DNA of 64,000 nucleotides from Hymenopellis radicata (taxonomy: Eukaryota > Basidiomycota > Agaricomycetes > Agaricales > Physalacriaceae): positions 62,001-126,000 of the forward strand of contig JADNRX010000051.1 in the NCBI GenBank assembly GCA_015501595.1. The letters run 5' to 3'. Positions 34,434-46,469 of the stretch are shown here, piece after piece (the first letter of the stretch is position 1; each line of letters opens with the position of its first letter). The position numbers and the translations under genes are program-made. The notes beneath the pieces were generated by a model that saw only the letters and a program-made list of their open reading frames with translations, made no database searches and was not told the DNA's origin.

Positions 34434-35693
34434 ATGAGCCCTCCTCTTCCCCCCGAACTCGTCGAACTAATCCTAAACTACGTCCCCGATTCCGCATCTA
34501 CCCCAAGCAACCTGCACTACTATGCGCTCGTTGCGCAAGCATGGTCCATCCCTAGCCAACGCGCCCTCTTCCGACACCTCAACCTCAATCAGCTGCGCAA
34601 AGATTCCGGCATAGTTCATCTCCCCGCGCATCTGCGCCGCTACCCCCACCTCCAAACCTACATTCGCCATGTAACCATGTCTCAGACAGATAACAACTTT
34701 CCAGTGCACAAAGGTTATCTCGCCGCTCTTTCTGCTCTATTCAGCCTGATGCCTCGTTTAATTTCCATGGACATCACATTTACCAACTGCAGCGCCTGGG
34801 ATGACAGCAACCAACGCTTCCTAAAGGCATTCGGTGCATTCCTGCGCACATCATCCCTTGACGCGATTGTTATTCGCAGTTATGTTTATGAGCTTGACCT
34901 TGAGAAGGTGTTCTCATATCTGGAAGACACAAGGATCAAGCGGGTTAGCTTGCAGCAAAATACCCAGCATTATCACGATCGCTACATCGCCCCGAAAAAG
35001 AGTATGGTGCGACTTCCAGCGGTTGAATTCCTGTGCGCTGATCTGTGTCGGGCTGATATTTTCGAGGAGGGCCTGGATTATTGGATTTCCAAGCACAAGA
35101 CAGTGTTTCCCAGTCTTAAGTACCTGGAGGTTGCTGTGCACCAGGCAGATGACTTGACCGTCTGGTCCAATATTCTGCAGCATGCACCCACTCTTCGACT
35201 TGAATCTTTCCATCTGGACTTGGCATCATGTACGTGACTACGCATGCCCAGTCAATCAGTGCTCATTATCTCTTTAGCCGCCCTGACAAGCGACCTCATT
35301 CATCCGAATACAAATCTCAGTCTGTTCAATGGGTTGCACTTTGAGCATCTCAAAGTGACTCCCTTCGTGTGGTCCACTTTAGGTGGGCAAGAATTTTACA
35401 CCTGGTTTTCTGCGAGATTGTGTGGCTTCGCAAACTCGGGCGCGCATGTTCATTTTTCTGAACTCACGTTGTCGATTGACGACGACTTTTACCTCGAAAC
35501 ATATATGCCAACCACCTATGGCGCTTTTGACGGTGTACTGTCCGATAATGCGTTCAGCAGCGTACAGCGGATACATTTCGAGAAATGGACGGAGGGGATT
35601 GTTATCACAGACCTGAGGCATCCGGAACTTGCATCCAGGATACGGCATGCCTTACCGTGTCTTCACCGGAAGGGTGTTCTTTGCTTTTTGTAG
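34434..35693 (+). CDS. F-box protein, two exons, intact
   Basis: Exon 1 is 34434-35229 and exon 2 is 35278-35693, joined across a 48-bp GT-AG intron in phase 1, giving about 403 aa. Residues 3-50 form the F-box-like motif (MSPPLPPELVELILNYV ... YALVAQAWSIPSQRALFRHL). The rest is leucine-rich, with VQRIHFEKW and ASRIRHALPCLHRKGVLCFL at the end, as in the paralogues. The start is the first ATG after the hAT MITE, about 130 bp downstream of it, so the MITE lies within the likely promoter region. Probable SCF substrate adaptor; the target is unknown. Confidence 0.85.
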
Positions 35694-35742
35694 GTGGTGT
35701 TTCCGTATTACGGCGAATAGGCCAGAGTTATGTTGTTCTTTA

Positions 35743-36037
35743 CTGTTCCAATTCGATCAACTTCAGTACGACCTGCTTTTGTTAGCCACCGCGCACTAGT
35801 TTCAAAGCGAGGGACCTGGAGCGTGTGTGGGCCCTTCAACGCGTCTATTCAACCACAAGGCGCCTGTCGAAACAGCCATGCATTTTGCGAAAGTCAGCCG
35901 CGTCGGGAGCCCCGCAGGGCGGGAAAATTTGCCTAATCTGGAGTGTTCACAGCATCGTAACCGTAACCTGGCTCAAAAGTGTTCAGTTCACGGGGGTGCC
36001 GTAACCCGTAACTGAACGCTCGGTCGAAATAGTACAG
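35743..36037. mobile_element. TA-flanked MITE at the 5' break of eIF4A
   Basis: The right end GGTCGAAATAGTACAG-TA matches the family ends; the left end TA-CTGTTCCAATTCGATC is a weaker inverted match. Immediately to its right is the coding phrase YAY and a donor site of the eIF4A gene. To its left there is no recognisable eIF4A sequence. Confidence 0.6.
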
Positions 36038-37204
36038 TACGCCTACAGTAAGCTCTTCTTTCATTCTTTTTAACTATTCTTCACGCCATTTGTAGACTTT
36101 GAAAAGCCTTCGGCCATCCAGCAGCGAGCCATTCTTCCTATAACACAAGGCCGCGATGTTATTGCACAGGCCCAATCAGGCACCGGTAAAACCGCCACAT
36201 TTTCCATCTCCATCCTTCAATCCATCGATGTTACCGTCCGCGAAACACAGGCCCTCGTTCTCTCACCGACGCGTGAGTTGGCGACACAGATCCAGTCCGT
36301 TGTCCTCGCACTCGGCGACTACATGAACGTGCAGTGCCACACATGCATTGGCGGTACCTCCATCGGCGAGGACATCCGCAAGCTCGAGTATGGCCAGCAC
36401 GTCGTGTCGGGCACTCCAGGCCGTGTATTCGACATGATTCAGAGGCGGAGTCTACGGACGCGTAACATCAAGATGCTCGTTCTTGACGAGGCCGACGAGC
36501 TGTTGAACAAAGGCTTCAAGGAGCAGATTTACGACATCTACCGGTACCTCCCTCCCGCAACCCAGGTCGTCCTCCTGAGTGCAACCCTCCCATACGATGT
36601 ACTCGAGATGACCACCAAGTTCATGACGGATCCTATTTGGATACTCGTGAAGCGTGATGAGTTGACGCTCGAGGCATTAAGCCGTTCTTCGTTGCGGTCG
36701 AGAAGGAGGACTGGAAGTTTGACACACTTTGCGACCTCTACGATACCCTCACCATTACGCAAGCTGTCATCTTCTGTAGCACCAGAAGAAAGGTAAAGTG
36801 TGGTGTGATTCCCACTATCCCCGTAGACTGAGAATACCTAGGTTGACTGGTTGACGGAGAAAATGTGCGCCTCCAATTTTACCCTATCATCAATGCACGG
36901 TGAGATGGTTCAAAAGGAACGCGACGCCATCATGGCTGAGTTCCGTGAAGGAACATCGTAAGAGTTTCTACACTATCGATAACTGCCAATCACCTCATAC
37001 TCCATCTTTCAGCCGTGTCCTCATTACCACCGATGTTTGGGCTCGAGGTATGTCAATGACGTGCAGCAGGTGTCTTTGGTCATAAACTATGATCTCCCTG
37101 CGTACGTTCCACCGATTAAGTCTTGTTCAGGACGCTGACTTCTGTTTAGAAATTGTGAAAACTATATTCATCGTATTGGTCGATCTGGTCGATTCGGACG
37201 CAAA
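36038..37204 (+). pseudogene. Translation initiation factor eIF4A, central part, truncated and frameshifted
   Basis: Starting with YAY at the MITE edge, then an intron (36048-36097), the sequence encodes the DEAD-box helicase core. It reads [14 protein letters not shown], Walker [34 protein letters not shown] and SAT. A single missing base near 36675 shifts the frame before [15 protein letters not shown]. An intron at 36796-36840 precedes DWLTEKM and [30 protein letters not shown] follows, then a small insertion shifts the frame before DVQQVSLVINYDLP. After one more intron the sequence ends NYIHRIGRSGRFGRK. The N-terminal exons are missing. eIF4A unwinds mRNA leaders for ribosome scanning and is essential, so a functional copy should exist elsewhere. 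Confidence 0.9.
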
Positions 37205-37540
37205 GTAGTCTTATAGTGATCGCGGGGTACTTAGCAGGATACCGGTTGATTATGCAATCGCCTAATTGGGATAACGCGCCATGGACGTATCACAGAATAT
37301 ACAGCCTGTTTTATCGTGTCATTTCTAATCCATTTAGTTGAAATCATGATATGAGAGTGACTGGCGGGTTTCGAGGGCTCGACAGAACCTGAATCAAGTA
37401 CAATGTGAGTTGCCGGCATCTGACTGCATAGCCACACGGCAACGTGCAAATTGGTCACATCTGTAAATTTTAGCAGCACTGAGGCACAGAATCTTGGCAT
37501 AATAGCTTGAGCTAGTTTATAAATTGTGTAGCTTACTTGT

Positions 37541-37834
37541 TGTTGATCCGTGATACCTAGGTAGACAGCGACAATGAGAATGCTAATCCCTCAACGAACA
37601 GATAAATGAACGCTATATTTTACCTAGGTAGACAGCGACAATGAGAATGCTAATCCTAAGTAGTCGGTGAGTCTAGGTAAAGATATAAAGCGAATATAAC
37701 ATACCCTCAACGAACAGATAAATGAACGCTGAGGGAAACGGACACGGACGAGTACGAATAGGTAAGAGTCCGAAGCGATAGCACAACATGCACAAATAGC
37801 AGATAAGATAAAGGGATAAGGACTTATTCCAACA
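37541..37834 (-). repeat. Copia 3' LTR
   Basis: It begins tgttgatccgtgatacctag and ends ttattccaaca in plus orientation. Each LTR contains an internal near-duplication of 'gtagacagcgacaatgagaa' and of 'tcaacgaacagataaatgaa'. Confidence 0.95.
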
Positions 37835-38224
37835 CACCCCCATCTGCTATGCAGGGTATGTTGACCAGTCCGAGGGCAGCGACTTGTGTGGAATGGGCAG
37901 ATTTTATGAGCGGTTTTGTCAAGACGTCGGCGATCATGCGATTGGTGGGAACCCAAGCAACGGAGAAGAGTTTGTTGTGAATGTGTTCGCGAATGAAATG
38001 ATATCGAATGTCAACGTGCTTGAGTCGTTTCGACGTGAGGAAGGAGTTAGCGACGTCCAACGTGCCTTGGTTGTCGGATACGATCGGGAGTGGCATGGAT
38101 AGTGGTTCGTCGATCTGCTCGGTAATGAGCCGTAGCCAGAGTCCCGATTTCATGCCGTGGGTAAGGGACATATATTCTGACTCTGTCGAAGAGAGAGCAA
38201 CAGTCCTCTGTTTCGAGCTGGACC
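37824..38224 (-). pseudogene. Copia RNase H, C-terminal part
   Basis: On the minus strand after the palindromic element: SKQRTVALSSTESEYMSLTH, IVSDNQGTLDVANS, KHVDIRYHFIREHI and MIADVLTKPL, the conserved end of Copia polyproteins. The stop falls at the edge of the LTR. The N-terminal half lies at 40846-41062. Confidence 0.9.
37835..37850 (-). promoter_or_regulatory. Candidate polypurine tract of Copia element
   Basis: On the minus strand 'agcagatgggggtg' lies directly before the 3' LTR, the expected place for plus-strand priming. Confidence 0.55.
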
Positions 38225-40845
38225 CACCCAATGCTGTACCTATAACTAGTTTCCTGCCCTTGTAGCAGGGCACCGGAATACAATTTGGGCTCTATTTAGA
38301 TTTCATATATTAGAGCCTATAACTAATTTCAGACCACCTACCTGAAATAGGAGGGCCCTCCAGAGCGCCTTCCTAATAGGGAGGGCTCACCCGGGGTGGC
38401 CTGCTGCCTGGTCTGGGATCTATAAATAGGTCTGACTGTGCCTCTGGATCTGGCAGGGCTCTACAGGGTCTACTGATAGGGAGATTAGATATTGATGAAA
38501 TGTGGGGAATGTGCCTAGGATTGATGGATCAGCCCCAGGGTGTGTGGGGGTGCCTTCTAGGGCGCATTTTTGATTAGGTCAGCATTAGGTAGGATGGGGT
38601 GGGCATTGATGAATGCTACTATAGGGGATGGGTATTGGGTGATGAAAACCTTTTTTATAGTTTTTTGGCTGGGAATCCAATGGTGGAAACCATTTTGCGA
38701 TAGCTTCAAAACTGGAGGAGATATTAGGGGTGCAAAAATGCGCCACACTTCTAATAGGCCTTTGACATAGTCTATGGCCTTGGACTTTGATACCTTCTAG
38801 AGGTACTATAGAACGATATCTGATATCATTTTCAGGTTATTTCATCGAAGGGTTCAAGAGATATATCAGGATGACTGCTCCAGGGCCACAGGGATATAGC
38901 ATAGGATCCTGCACTCTGGGGACCTGAGACTTTGCTACATCATTTATAGTAGTACTAAACCTTTATTTATGATATAGAGAGTGTCCCCAACCCAGTAGTC
39001 CATGTATAGATAGGTCTCCAATGCTGTCTTAAGCATTTTCGCATTTTGGTTATTTAGCATAGGATACCTCTCTAAATTGTACTGGACTACCTTTAGACAT
39101 TCATTTACAACCTTTTTGCCAAAGGAACCATGTCATTTGGTGAAGGACCAGTGTTCTAGAGGTCAGTCTTCCTCCTCACCGGAGTTTTGATCAAAATTCC
39201 CACGCTCTAGAAGGAGGATCGTCCACTCAATTTAACGTGTCTCACACATACTACTGCCTTCATTCCTTCTGTAGGACGTGTATATATGTTATACATATGA
39301 TCTCCAGATGTCAGATCAGCAATTTAATCAGGTAATCATATCAGGAACTCGTCCTAAGCTCTGTAGACAGGTTAGGCTACCTTCAGATAGTGATATTTCA
39401 AGTTCTACTTCAAAGGCACCCTAAAAAGTATTCTGTGATGTATATATATCATATTGAATGAAGTAAGAGGCATCTCCATATGCTACATATGAGAGGTAAG
39501 AAAGTGAAAATGCGCAGTGGACTAACTCTTGCATAACTGCTTTCAATGCCTGAACAGGTTATAGTACATAACTGTTATCTGGCTGACTGATCTAATACCT
39601 CTAATATCACTCTAATAACAAGGTCCAACTCGCATTTCATGTCTCCTATCAATAGTTGTAGAGTATTGTCCAATTTATAGCAGAACAAGTAGGTCAGCAT
39701 ATCTAAGGACGAGTTCCTGACATGATTACCTTAAGAAATTACTGGTCTAACACCTGGAGATCATATATATAATATATATACACGTCCTGCAGAAGAAATG
39801 AAGGTAGTAGCATGTGTGAGACACGTTAAATTGAGTGGACGATCCTCCCTCTAGAGCGTGGGAATTTTGATCAAAACTCCGGTGAGGAGGAAGACTGACC
39901 TCTAGAACACTGGTCCCTTCACCAAATGACATGGTTCCTTTGGCAAAAAGGTTGTAAATGAATGTCTAAAGGTAGTCCAGTACAATTTAGAGAGGTATCC
40001 CTATGCTAAATAACCCAAAATGCGAAAATGCTTAAGACAGCATTGGAGACCTATCTATACATGGACTACTGGGTTGGGGACACTCTCTATATCATAAATA
40101 AAGGTTTAGTACTACTATAAATGATGTAGCAAAGTCTCAGGTCCCCAGAGTGGCAGGATCCTATGCTATATCCCTGGTGGCCCTGGAGCAGTCATCCTGA
40201 TATATCTCTTGAACCCTTCGATGAAATAACCTGAAAATGATATCAGATATCGTTCTATAGTACCTCTAGAAGGTATCAAAGTCCCAAGGCCATAGACTAT
40301 GTCAAAGGCCTATTAGAAGTGTGGCGCATTTTTGCACCCCTAATATCTCCTCCAGTTTTGAAGCTATCGCAAAATGGTTTCCACCATTGGATTCCCAGCC
40401 CAAAAAACTATAAAAAAGGTTTTCATCACCCCAATACCCATCCCCTATAGTAGCATTCATCAATGCCCACCCCATCCTACCTAATGCTGACCTAATCAAA
40501 AATGCGCCCTAGAAGGCACCCCCACACACCCTGGGGCTGATCCATCAATCCTAGGCACATTCCCCACATTTCATCAATATCTAATCTCCCTATCAGTAGA
40601 CCCTGTAGAGCCCTGCCAGATCCAGAGGCACAGTCAGACCTATTTATAGATCCCAGACCAGGCAGCAGGCCACCCCCGGGTGAGCCCTCCCTATTAGGAA
40701 GGCGCTCTGGAGGGCCCTCCTATTTCAGGTAGGTGGTCTGAAATTAGTTATAGGCTCTAATATATGGAATCTAAATAGAGCCCAAATTGTATTCCGGTGC
40801 CCTGCTACAAGGGCAGGAAACTAGTTATAGGTACAGCATTGGGTG
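38225..40845. mobile_element. Palindromic (foldback/MULE-like) element with ~1.1 kb inverted repeats
   Basis: The left arm (38225 to about 39362) and right arm (about 39700-40845) are near-identical in inverted orientation, leaving a spacer of about 340 bp. The outer ends are CACCCAATGCTGTACC and its complement, flanked by CTGGACC (38218-38224, 40846-40852; 7 bp, or 8 bp if one end base is counted differently). It interrupts RNase H at CLIAWSS/SKQRT. No transposase was seen. Very long inverted repeats with a 7-8 bp duplication fit foldback or Mutator-like non-autonomous elements; the class is inferred. Confidence 0.85.
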
Positions 40846-41062
40846 CTGGACCAGGCGATGAGGCAACCGCCAAAGTAACAGGCATATCCCGACATGCTTC
40901 GCCGGTCCGTCGTGTCGCTAGCCCAATCTGCATCGCAAAATATCACATCCCCTCCAATCTCACCCCCATCACTGACCGCCAAAGATCCCAACGCACCCGA
41001 GATATGATCACCCCCATACTCCAGCGCCATTTCGCTCGTCCCCGCGAGATAAGCCAGAACAC
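40846..41062 (-). pseudogene. Copia RNase H, N-terminal part
   Basis: The minus strand reads LAYLAGTSEMALEYGG, then CDADWASDTTDRRSMSGYAC and CLIAWSS, up to the palindromic element. DADWA and RRSMSGY are Copia RNase H hallmarks. On its upstream side is hAT MITE copy L. Confidence 0.9.
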
Positions 41063-42152
41063 TAGAGACCTCAACGAGTCAGCGGATCACGCGGATATAT
41101 CCATACTCGATCCGCTCGGGCATCTCGGAGATCCGATCCGTATGATCCGTAGACCCGTGGCGGGTCGGATCACATATGGATCGCGGATCAGCCTCTAGAG
41201 GCACGAGTACTCGTCGCGAGTACTCGTGTTGACTCGTGAATATTTAGAGATATATTTTAACTTAATTTACAAATTTTTACTAAGTCAAACGGGCCCTTGC
41301 GTCGCTCAAATGAGCCGTACGCGTGAATTTCTTATGGATTCTCACGATCCGGCGATTGCCGAGAGGCCGCGTAAGCCTCTGATCGATAACTCGATCGCTC
41401 TCATCTCTCTCTTCTCCCACGACGACGACCACCCAGCGAGTGACGATTGTCACCGCTGCCACTCTGACGACTGTCAGGTGGCCTCTGGGGTGAGGATTGT
41501 GCCCTGGCTGAGTGCTGGGCTTGCTGCTGTCTCTGTGACAGCAGCAACGGACGACTTTACAGCGCCGACTCTGGACGACCACGACCACGACTCTGGACGA
41601 CCACGACCACGACTCCCGGACGACCATGACTCCCGGACAACGACGACGACGGGGATGGAGTGATGATGTGGATGGAGTGATGATGGATGGCGGGAGGATG
41701 ACGCGTTGACGCGATGAGTGGCGCGCTGATGGAGCCGACAACGACGACTCACACCACCACCACCACCATCACCCACACCACCACCACCCACACCACTACC
41801 ACCACCACCACCATCACCATCTACCATCACTCCCACTTCCACTCTTGCCTCCACACCATCACCATGACCTCCTCCTCTGCTACCACCACCCTCAGTCTGC
41901 ATCATGCACGACTGAGTGTCCCCGTGCCATTGCCCGGGGATACTTGTCGGGCATGAATAGATTTGGGTGCGTGGAATACTCGAGTTTACTCGAGTACTCG
42001 ACCCGCTCGGCGATCTCGGTGATCCGATCCGTCTGATCCGTCGATTCGTGGCGGGTCGGATCACATAAGGATCACGGATCGGCACTTTCGGCCACGGGTA
42101 CTCGCGTGATGGATCGCGGATCTGATCCGGATTTGAGTCGTTGAGGTCTCTA
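41063..42152. mobile_element. hAT-like MITE, copy L (1090 bp)
   Basis: It has TAGAGACCTCAACGAGTC ends and is the reverse complement of copy R apart from very few differences (one noted). The left flank is cagaacac, the right flank ATTCCCAT. GATCCG subterminal motifs and a central CCA/CAC repeat tract (41745-41830) are present. A 276-codon frame on the minus strand is a by-product of these repeats. Confidence 0.9.
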
Positions 42153-42650
42153 ATTCCCATGCCCTCTGATGGTTCCCCTCTTCGTATCCTGCTCCCCGTA
42201 CACGTCGATGATGGTCTTGCAGCCACAAATTCCGTCCCTCTATACAACTGGCTAATTGCGAAACTAAACGAGCATTTTTCTATCACCGACTGTGGAGTCG
42301 CCACTCAATTCATTGGGATTCGCATTAGACGCGACCGTCCTCGACGCTTACTCTGGATTGACCAATCAGCATACATTCACGATCTGCTTGTCCAGTACGA
42401 CATGGTTAATGCCGCACATTCCCCTACCCCTCTCCCTCGACGCCTCGATGAACTTACAGCCGCTAGTCCCAATGCTCTCCCTGACGTGGATGATGACGAC
42501 CTCACAAAATATTATCAGCGACTCGTTGGCTCGTTGCTGTACGCGGCGGTCTGCACTCGACCGGATATAGCCTACACATGCGCGGCATTGGGACAATACA
42601 ACGCGCGTCCGACTAGGACTGTTGCTCTAGCCGCGAAGCGTGTTCTCAGG
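42153..42650 (+). pseudogene. Copia reverse transcriptase catalytic segment, inverted
   Basis: This segment reads on the plus strand, opposite to the rest of the Copia element: MPSDGSPLRILLPVHVDDGL (HVDD in place of the usual YVDD), YIHDLLVQYDM, YQRLVGSLLYAAVCTRPDIA and VALAAKRVL. The preceding coding piece ends at 43741 with HPSIP and the following piece begins at 41062 with VLAYLAG. The segment has therefore been flipped in place between two inverted MITE copies. Confidence 0.95.
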
Positions 42651-43740
42651 TAGAGACCTCAACGACTCAAATCCGGATCAGATCCGCGATCCATCACGCG
42701 AGTACCCGTGGCCGAAAGTGCCGATCCGTGATCCTTATGTGATCCGACCCGCCACGAATCGACGGATCAGACGGATCGGATCACCGAGATCGCCGAGCGG
42801 GTCGAGTACTCGAGTAAACTCGAGTATTCCACGCACCCAAATCTATTCATGCCCGACAAGTATCCCCGGGCAATGGCACGGGGACACTCAGTCGTGCATG
42901 ATGCAGACTGAGGGTGGTGGTAGCAGAGGAGGAGGTCATGGTGATGGTGTGGAGGCAAGAGTGGAAGTGGGAGTGATGGTAGATGGTGATGGTGGTGGTG
43001 GTGGTAGTGGTGTGGGTGGTGGTGGTGTGGGTGATGGTGGTGGTGGTGGTGTGAGTCGTCGTTGTCGGCTCCATCAGCGCGCCACTCATCGCGTCAACGC
43101 GTCATCCTCCCGCCATCCATCATCACTCCATCCACATCATCACTCCATCCCCGTCGTCGTCGTTGTCCGGGAGTCATGGTCGTCCGGGAGTCGTGGTCGT
43201 GGTCGTCCAGAGTCGTGGTCGTGGTCGTCCAGAGTCGGCGCCGTAAAGTCGTCCGTTGCTGCTGTCACAGAGACAGCAGCAAGCCCAGCACTCAGCCAGG
43301 GCACAATCCTCACCCCAGAGGCCACCTGACAGTCGTCAGAGTGGCAGCGGTGACAATCGTCACTCGCTGGGTGGTCGTCGTCGTGGGAGAAGAGAGAGAT
43401 GAGAGCGATCGAGTTATCGATCAGAGGCTTACGCGGCCTCTCGGCAATCGCCGGATCGTGAGAATCCATAAGAAATTCACGCGTACGGCTCATTTGAGCG
43501 ACGCAAGGGCCCGTTTGACTTAGTAAAAATTTGTAAATTAAGTTAAAATATATCTCTAAATATTCACGAGTCAACACGAGTACTCGCGACGAGTACTCGT
43601 GCCTCTAGAGGCTGATCCGCGATCCATATGTGATCCGACCCGCCACGGGTCTACGGATCATACGGATCGGATCTCCGAGATGCCCGAGCGGATCGAGTAT
43701 GGATATATCCGCGTGATCCGCTGACTCGTTGAGGTCTCTA
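42651..43740. mobile_element. hAT-like MITE, copy R (1090 bp)
   Basis: Inverted partner of copy L. The right flank is ATGGGAAT, the reverse complement of the ATTCCCAT that flanks copy L; the left flank is GTGTTCTC plus AGG, close to the complement (GTGTTCTG) of the left flank of copy L. Confidence 0.9.
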
Positions 43741-46469
43741 ATGGGAATAGAAGGATGGGGTGGTTTGGTAAACTTGCCAAAGAAGAACGCACTATCCAGC
43801 TCGGTGTGGCGCAAGCCCAGGCCCAGCAAGACGTTCGAGAACATCAGGAACCACTGGTGTCCCGCTTGCTTCAACCCATATATGGCCTTCTTCAACTCGT
43901 TAACGACCATGCCATCGTAGTGGTCTTGGTACCCTGGTATCTTCTTCATATATACTGACTCATCTAGGGAAGCGTTCAGGAAGGCTGTTTTGACGTCGAA
44001 GGAGTGAAGCTCCATGTCATCGCGTGCCGCGATAGCGAGTGTGAGGCGAATCGACTCGATCTTCGCGACTGGCGCAGCCGTTTCGTTGTAGTCGTCGGGA
44101 CGTTGCCTGAATCCATCAGCGACCAACCTGGCCTTCGCTATGCAGACCGGATGAGTCTTCTCCGTGTAAACCCACTTACACCCAACTGCCTTCCGCCCAG
44201 TCGGTAACGACGACTCGACAAACACCCCCATCTTTACCAACTTCTCAAACTCTCTGTCCATTGCCTCCTTCCACCTCGCCCAGTCTGGTCGAATCCTGGC
44301 CTCTTGGTAAGTCAACGGTGGCTTCGACAGATCCCAGCGGCGTCTTTCAATCGTTTTCTTCGGAAGAGCTTGGTTGAGAAAGGCGGAAGGGTACGAGGTG
44401 ATGAATTGATGGAAGTCCGACGTAGAGTCAACGGGAGGTAAAATTTGATGAATGGCGGCATAAGCGACAAAGGCTTGGGCACTGCGAAGGATACGATCAG
44501 TAGGGTTATTGTAGACTTTCTTCGTACGTTTTTTGTATGTATCTGGTATAGTAATATCCGTGGCACCAGTGTTATTTTTGACGGTATTCACTGGGCCCGG
44601 GACACTCCCCTCGGCGTTTTGAATAACGGTATTCGCCGGAGGAGTGTCAGCGAAAGGATCCTCAGAGTTGTTTTTGACGGTATTCTCCTCGGTAGTAGGT
44701 AAAGAGTCGAGAAAATCGTCCGAAGGGGCTTCTACGAAACGGCGTTTTGAGCTGAGGCGTCCGGGTCGATTTTCGTTGAATAGGACATTGTCACTGAAAT
44801 GATATCCCCCGGTGAGGTCTCGAACCATCCAGCCCTTCCTTCCCTCTACATATCCAACAAATATACCCTCTTCCCAAGTCTCATCTAATGTCCCTCGGAG
44901 TTCCTTCGCGATAAATCGAAAGCATTGGCAGCCCCAGCGGCGTAAGTTTGATAGATCGGGAATTTCGTTTTTGAATGCTTCATGTGGCGTCACACCCTGA
45001 GGTAAAGCGGACGTGGGTCGACGATTGAGCAGGTACCCGGCAGTCAACACGGCATCCCCCCAGAAGGATTTTGGTAAGCCAGAGTCAACAAGCAGGGCCC
45101 TCATTGTCTTCTCCAATGTCTGGATCCATCGCTCTGCACGTCCATTTTGTTGGTGAGCATATGGCACTGTCGTCCGCATTGATATCCCCTTTGAAGAGCA
45201 GAAATCTTTCATGCGTCCCTTCGTGAACTCCTTCGCTCCATCGCTCTGAGCCGCTCTTAGAGAATGACCAGTAGCCCGCTCCCACAGAGCAATGGTCTCC
45301 TCGAAAGACGCGGCGGCATCAGATCGTTTTGCGAGCAGGTGAACGGTGTTCCACAAGGTGCTGTCATCGAGCATAAGGTAGAAGTATGACTGCCTTCGCG
45401 GGGTTTCAACTGGCATCGGACCGCACGTATCCATATGGACCAGACTGAGCGGTGTTTCCTCTCGACCACCATGGAAAGGGTAAGGTCCTCGGTTTCTCTT
45501 CGCGAGCACACAGGTAACGCAGATACTGTCATCGCGTTTCTCAGCCTTATCAAGGACGACACCCGTAACTGATGCGCCACCATCGCAGATGCGGTTCACA
45601 TCATCCATGGCAGGGTGACCAAGACGACAATGCCATTGATATCGTGTACGTTCGGTCCTTTTGAACGTGGGCTCGGTGATGGATAAGAAGGCCGTGACTG
45701 ATGGTTTCGGGGAGGAAGGGGGCTCGAAGGAGAGACTGTCTAGCCAATAGAGACGCTCGTGGACTTCAGAGGAAAGGTATCGTTCTGCATCTGGAGTTTC
45801 ACCTTTTCTCAGAGGGAGTTTGATGCGACAAAAAGTATGGCCGAAACCAAGGAAGAAATGATTCTCAGTCATCGCTCCCACAGATATGAGGTTGATTGGC
45901 GCATCAGGTGCATGTAGGCAGTCTCGAAGGATGAGTCGAACACGTTCTCCATTGTGCAGCGTAGCGATAAGCCGAACTTCACCCATACCCAACGTAGATA
46001 GCTTCCCGGCACAGGCAGTGTCAACATCCATCGACGCTGATGAATTGTACAAGTGGAATAGTTGCTTGTCGCGAATGATGTGGTACGTGCAGCCAGAGTC
46101 GAGAAGACCGCGGAAACGATTCGTCAATGCGGCGTAAGCAACGGGGTTCCGAGCGCGAAGGTCTGCCAACGTGTTACCGACGCCATCTATTGGGCTTACA
46201 GTATCGGCCGAGTACAGATCATAGTTTTTGATTTCGCTCTGGGATACATTGTTGGTGGTAGCCGCGTTCGCCTTTGCACCCGTTTTTCTTCCCTCTTTAC
46301 GCCCCCTTTCTCGACCACCGCCTTCGCAGTAACAATTGTCGATGGTATGGCCATGGGGATGCGTGCACTTCGGATTGATGCAGTGAGGCTCCGTGCACCC
46401 AGCGCCGCTACATACGGTCTTTGTCCCCGGCTGTCTCCCCTTTTTCTTCTTCGCAATATCCGCTTGCGC
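43741..46469 (-). pseudogene. Copia protease, integrase and 5' RT
   Basis: One long minus-strand frame, about 900 codons. A Cys/His-rich segment comes first (CSGAGCTEPHCINPKCTHPH), then the aspartic protease active site LLDSGCTYHI. The GAG-pre-integrase motif WHCRLGHPA follows, and the integrase with its DDE residues (HMDTCGPMP; SDGAKEF; HQQNGRAERW). The RT start is WKEAMDREFEKL, CKWVYTEK, SFDVKTAFLNASLDE and AIYGLKQAG, ending HPSIP at the MITE. The frame is open throughout, in keeping with recent insertion. The product would lack the RT catalytic aspartates and RNase H. Confidence 0.95.

Noticed and set aside
41474..42304. A 276-codon open frame on the minus strand (and its twin at 42640-43329)
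   Set aside because: It lies almost wholly inside the hAT-like MITE and is made of subterminal repeats and CCA/TGG simple sequence; the same frames appear in both inverted copies.
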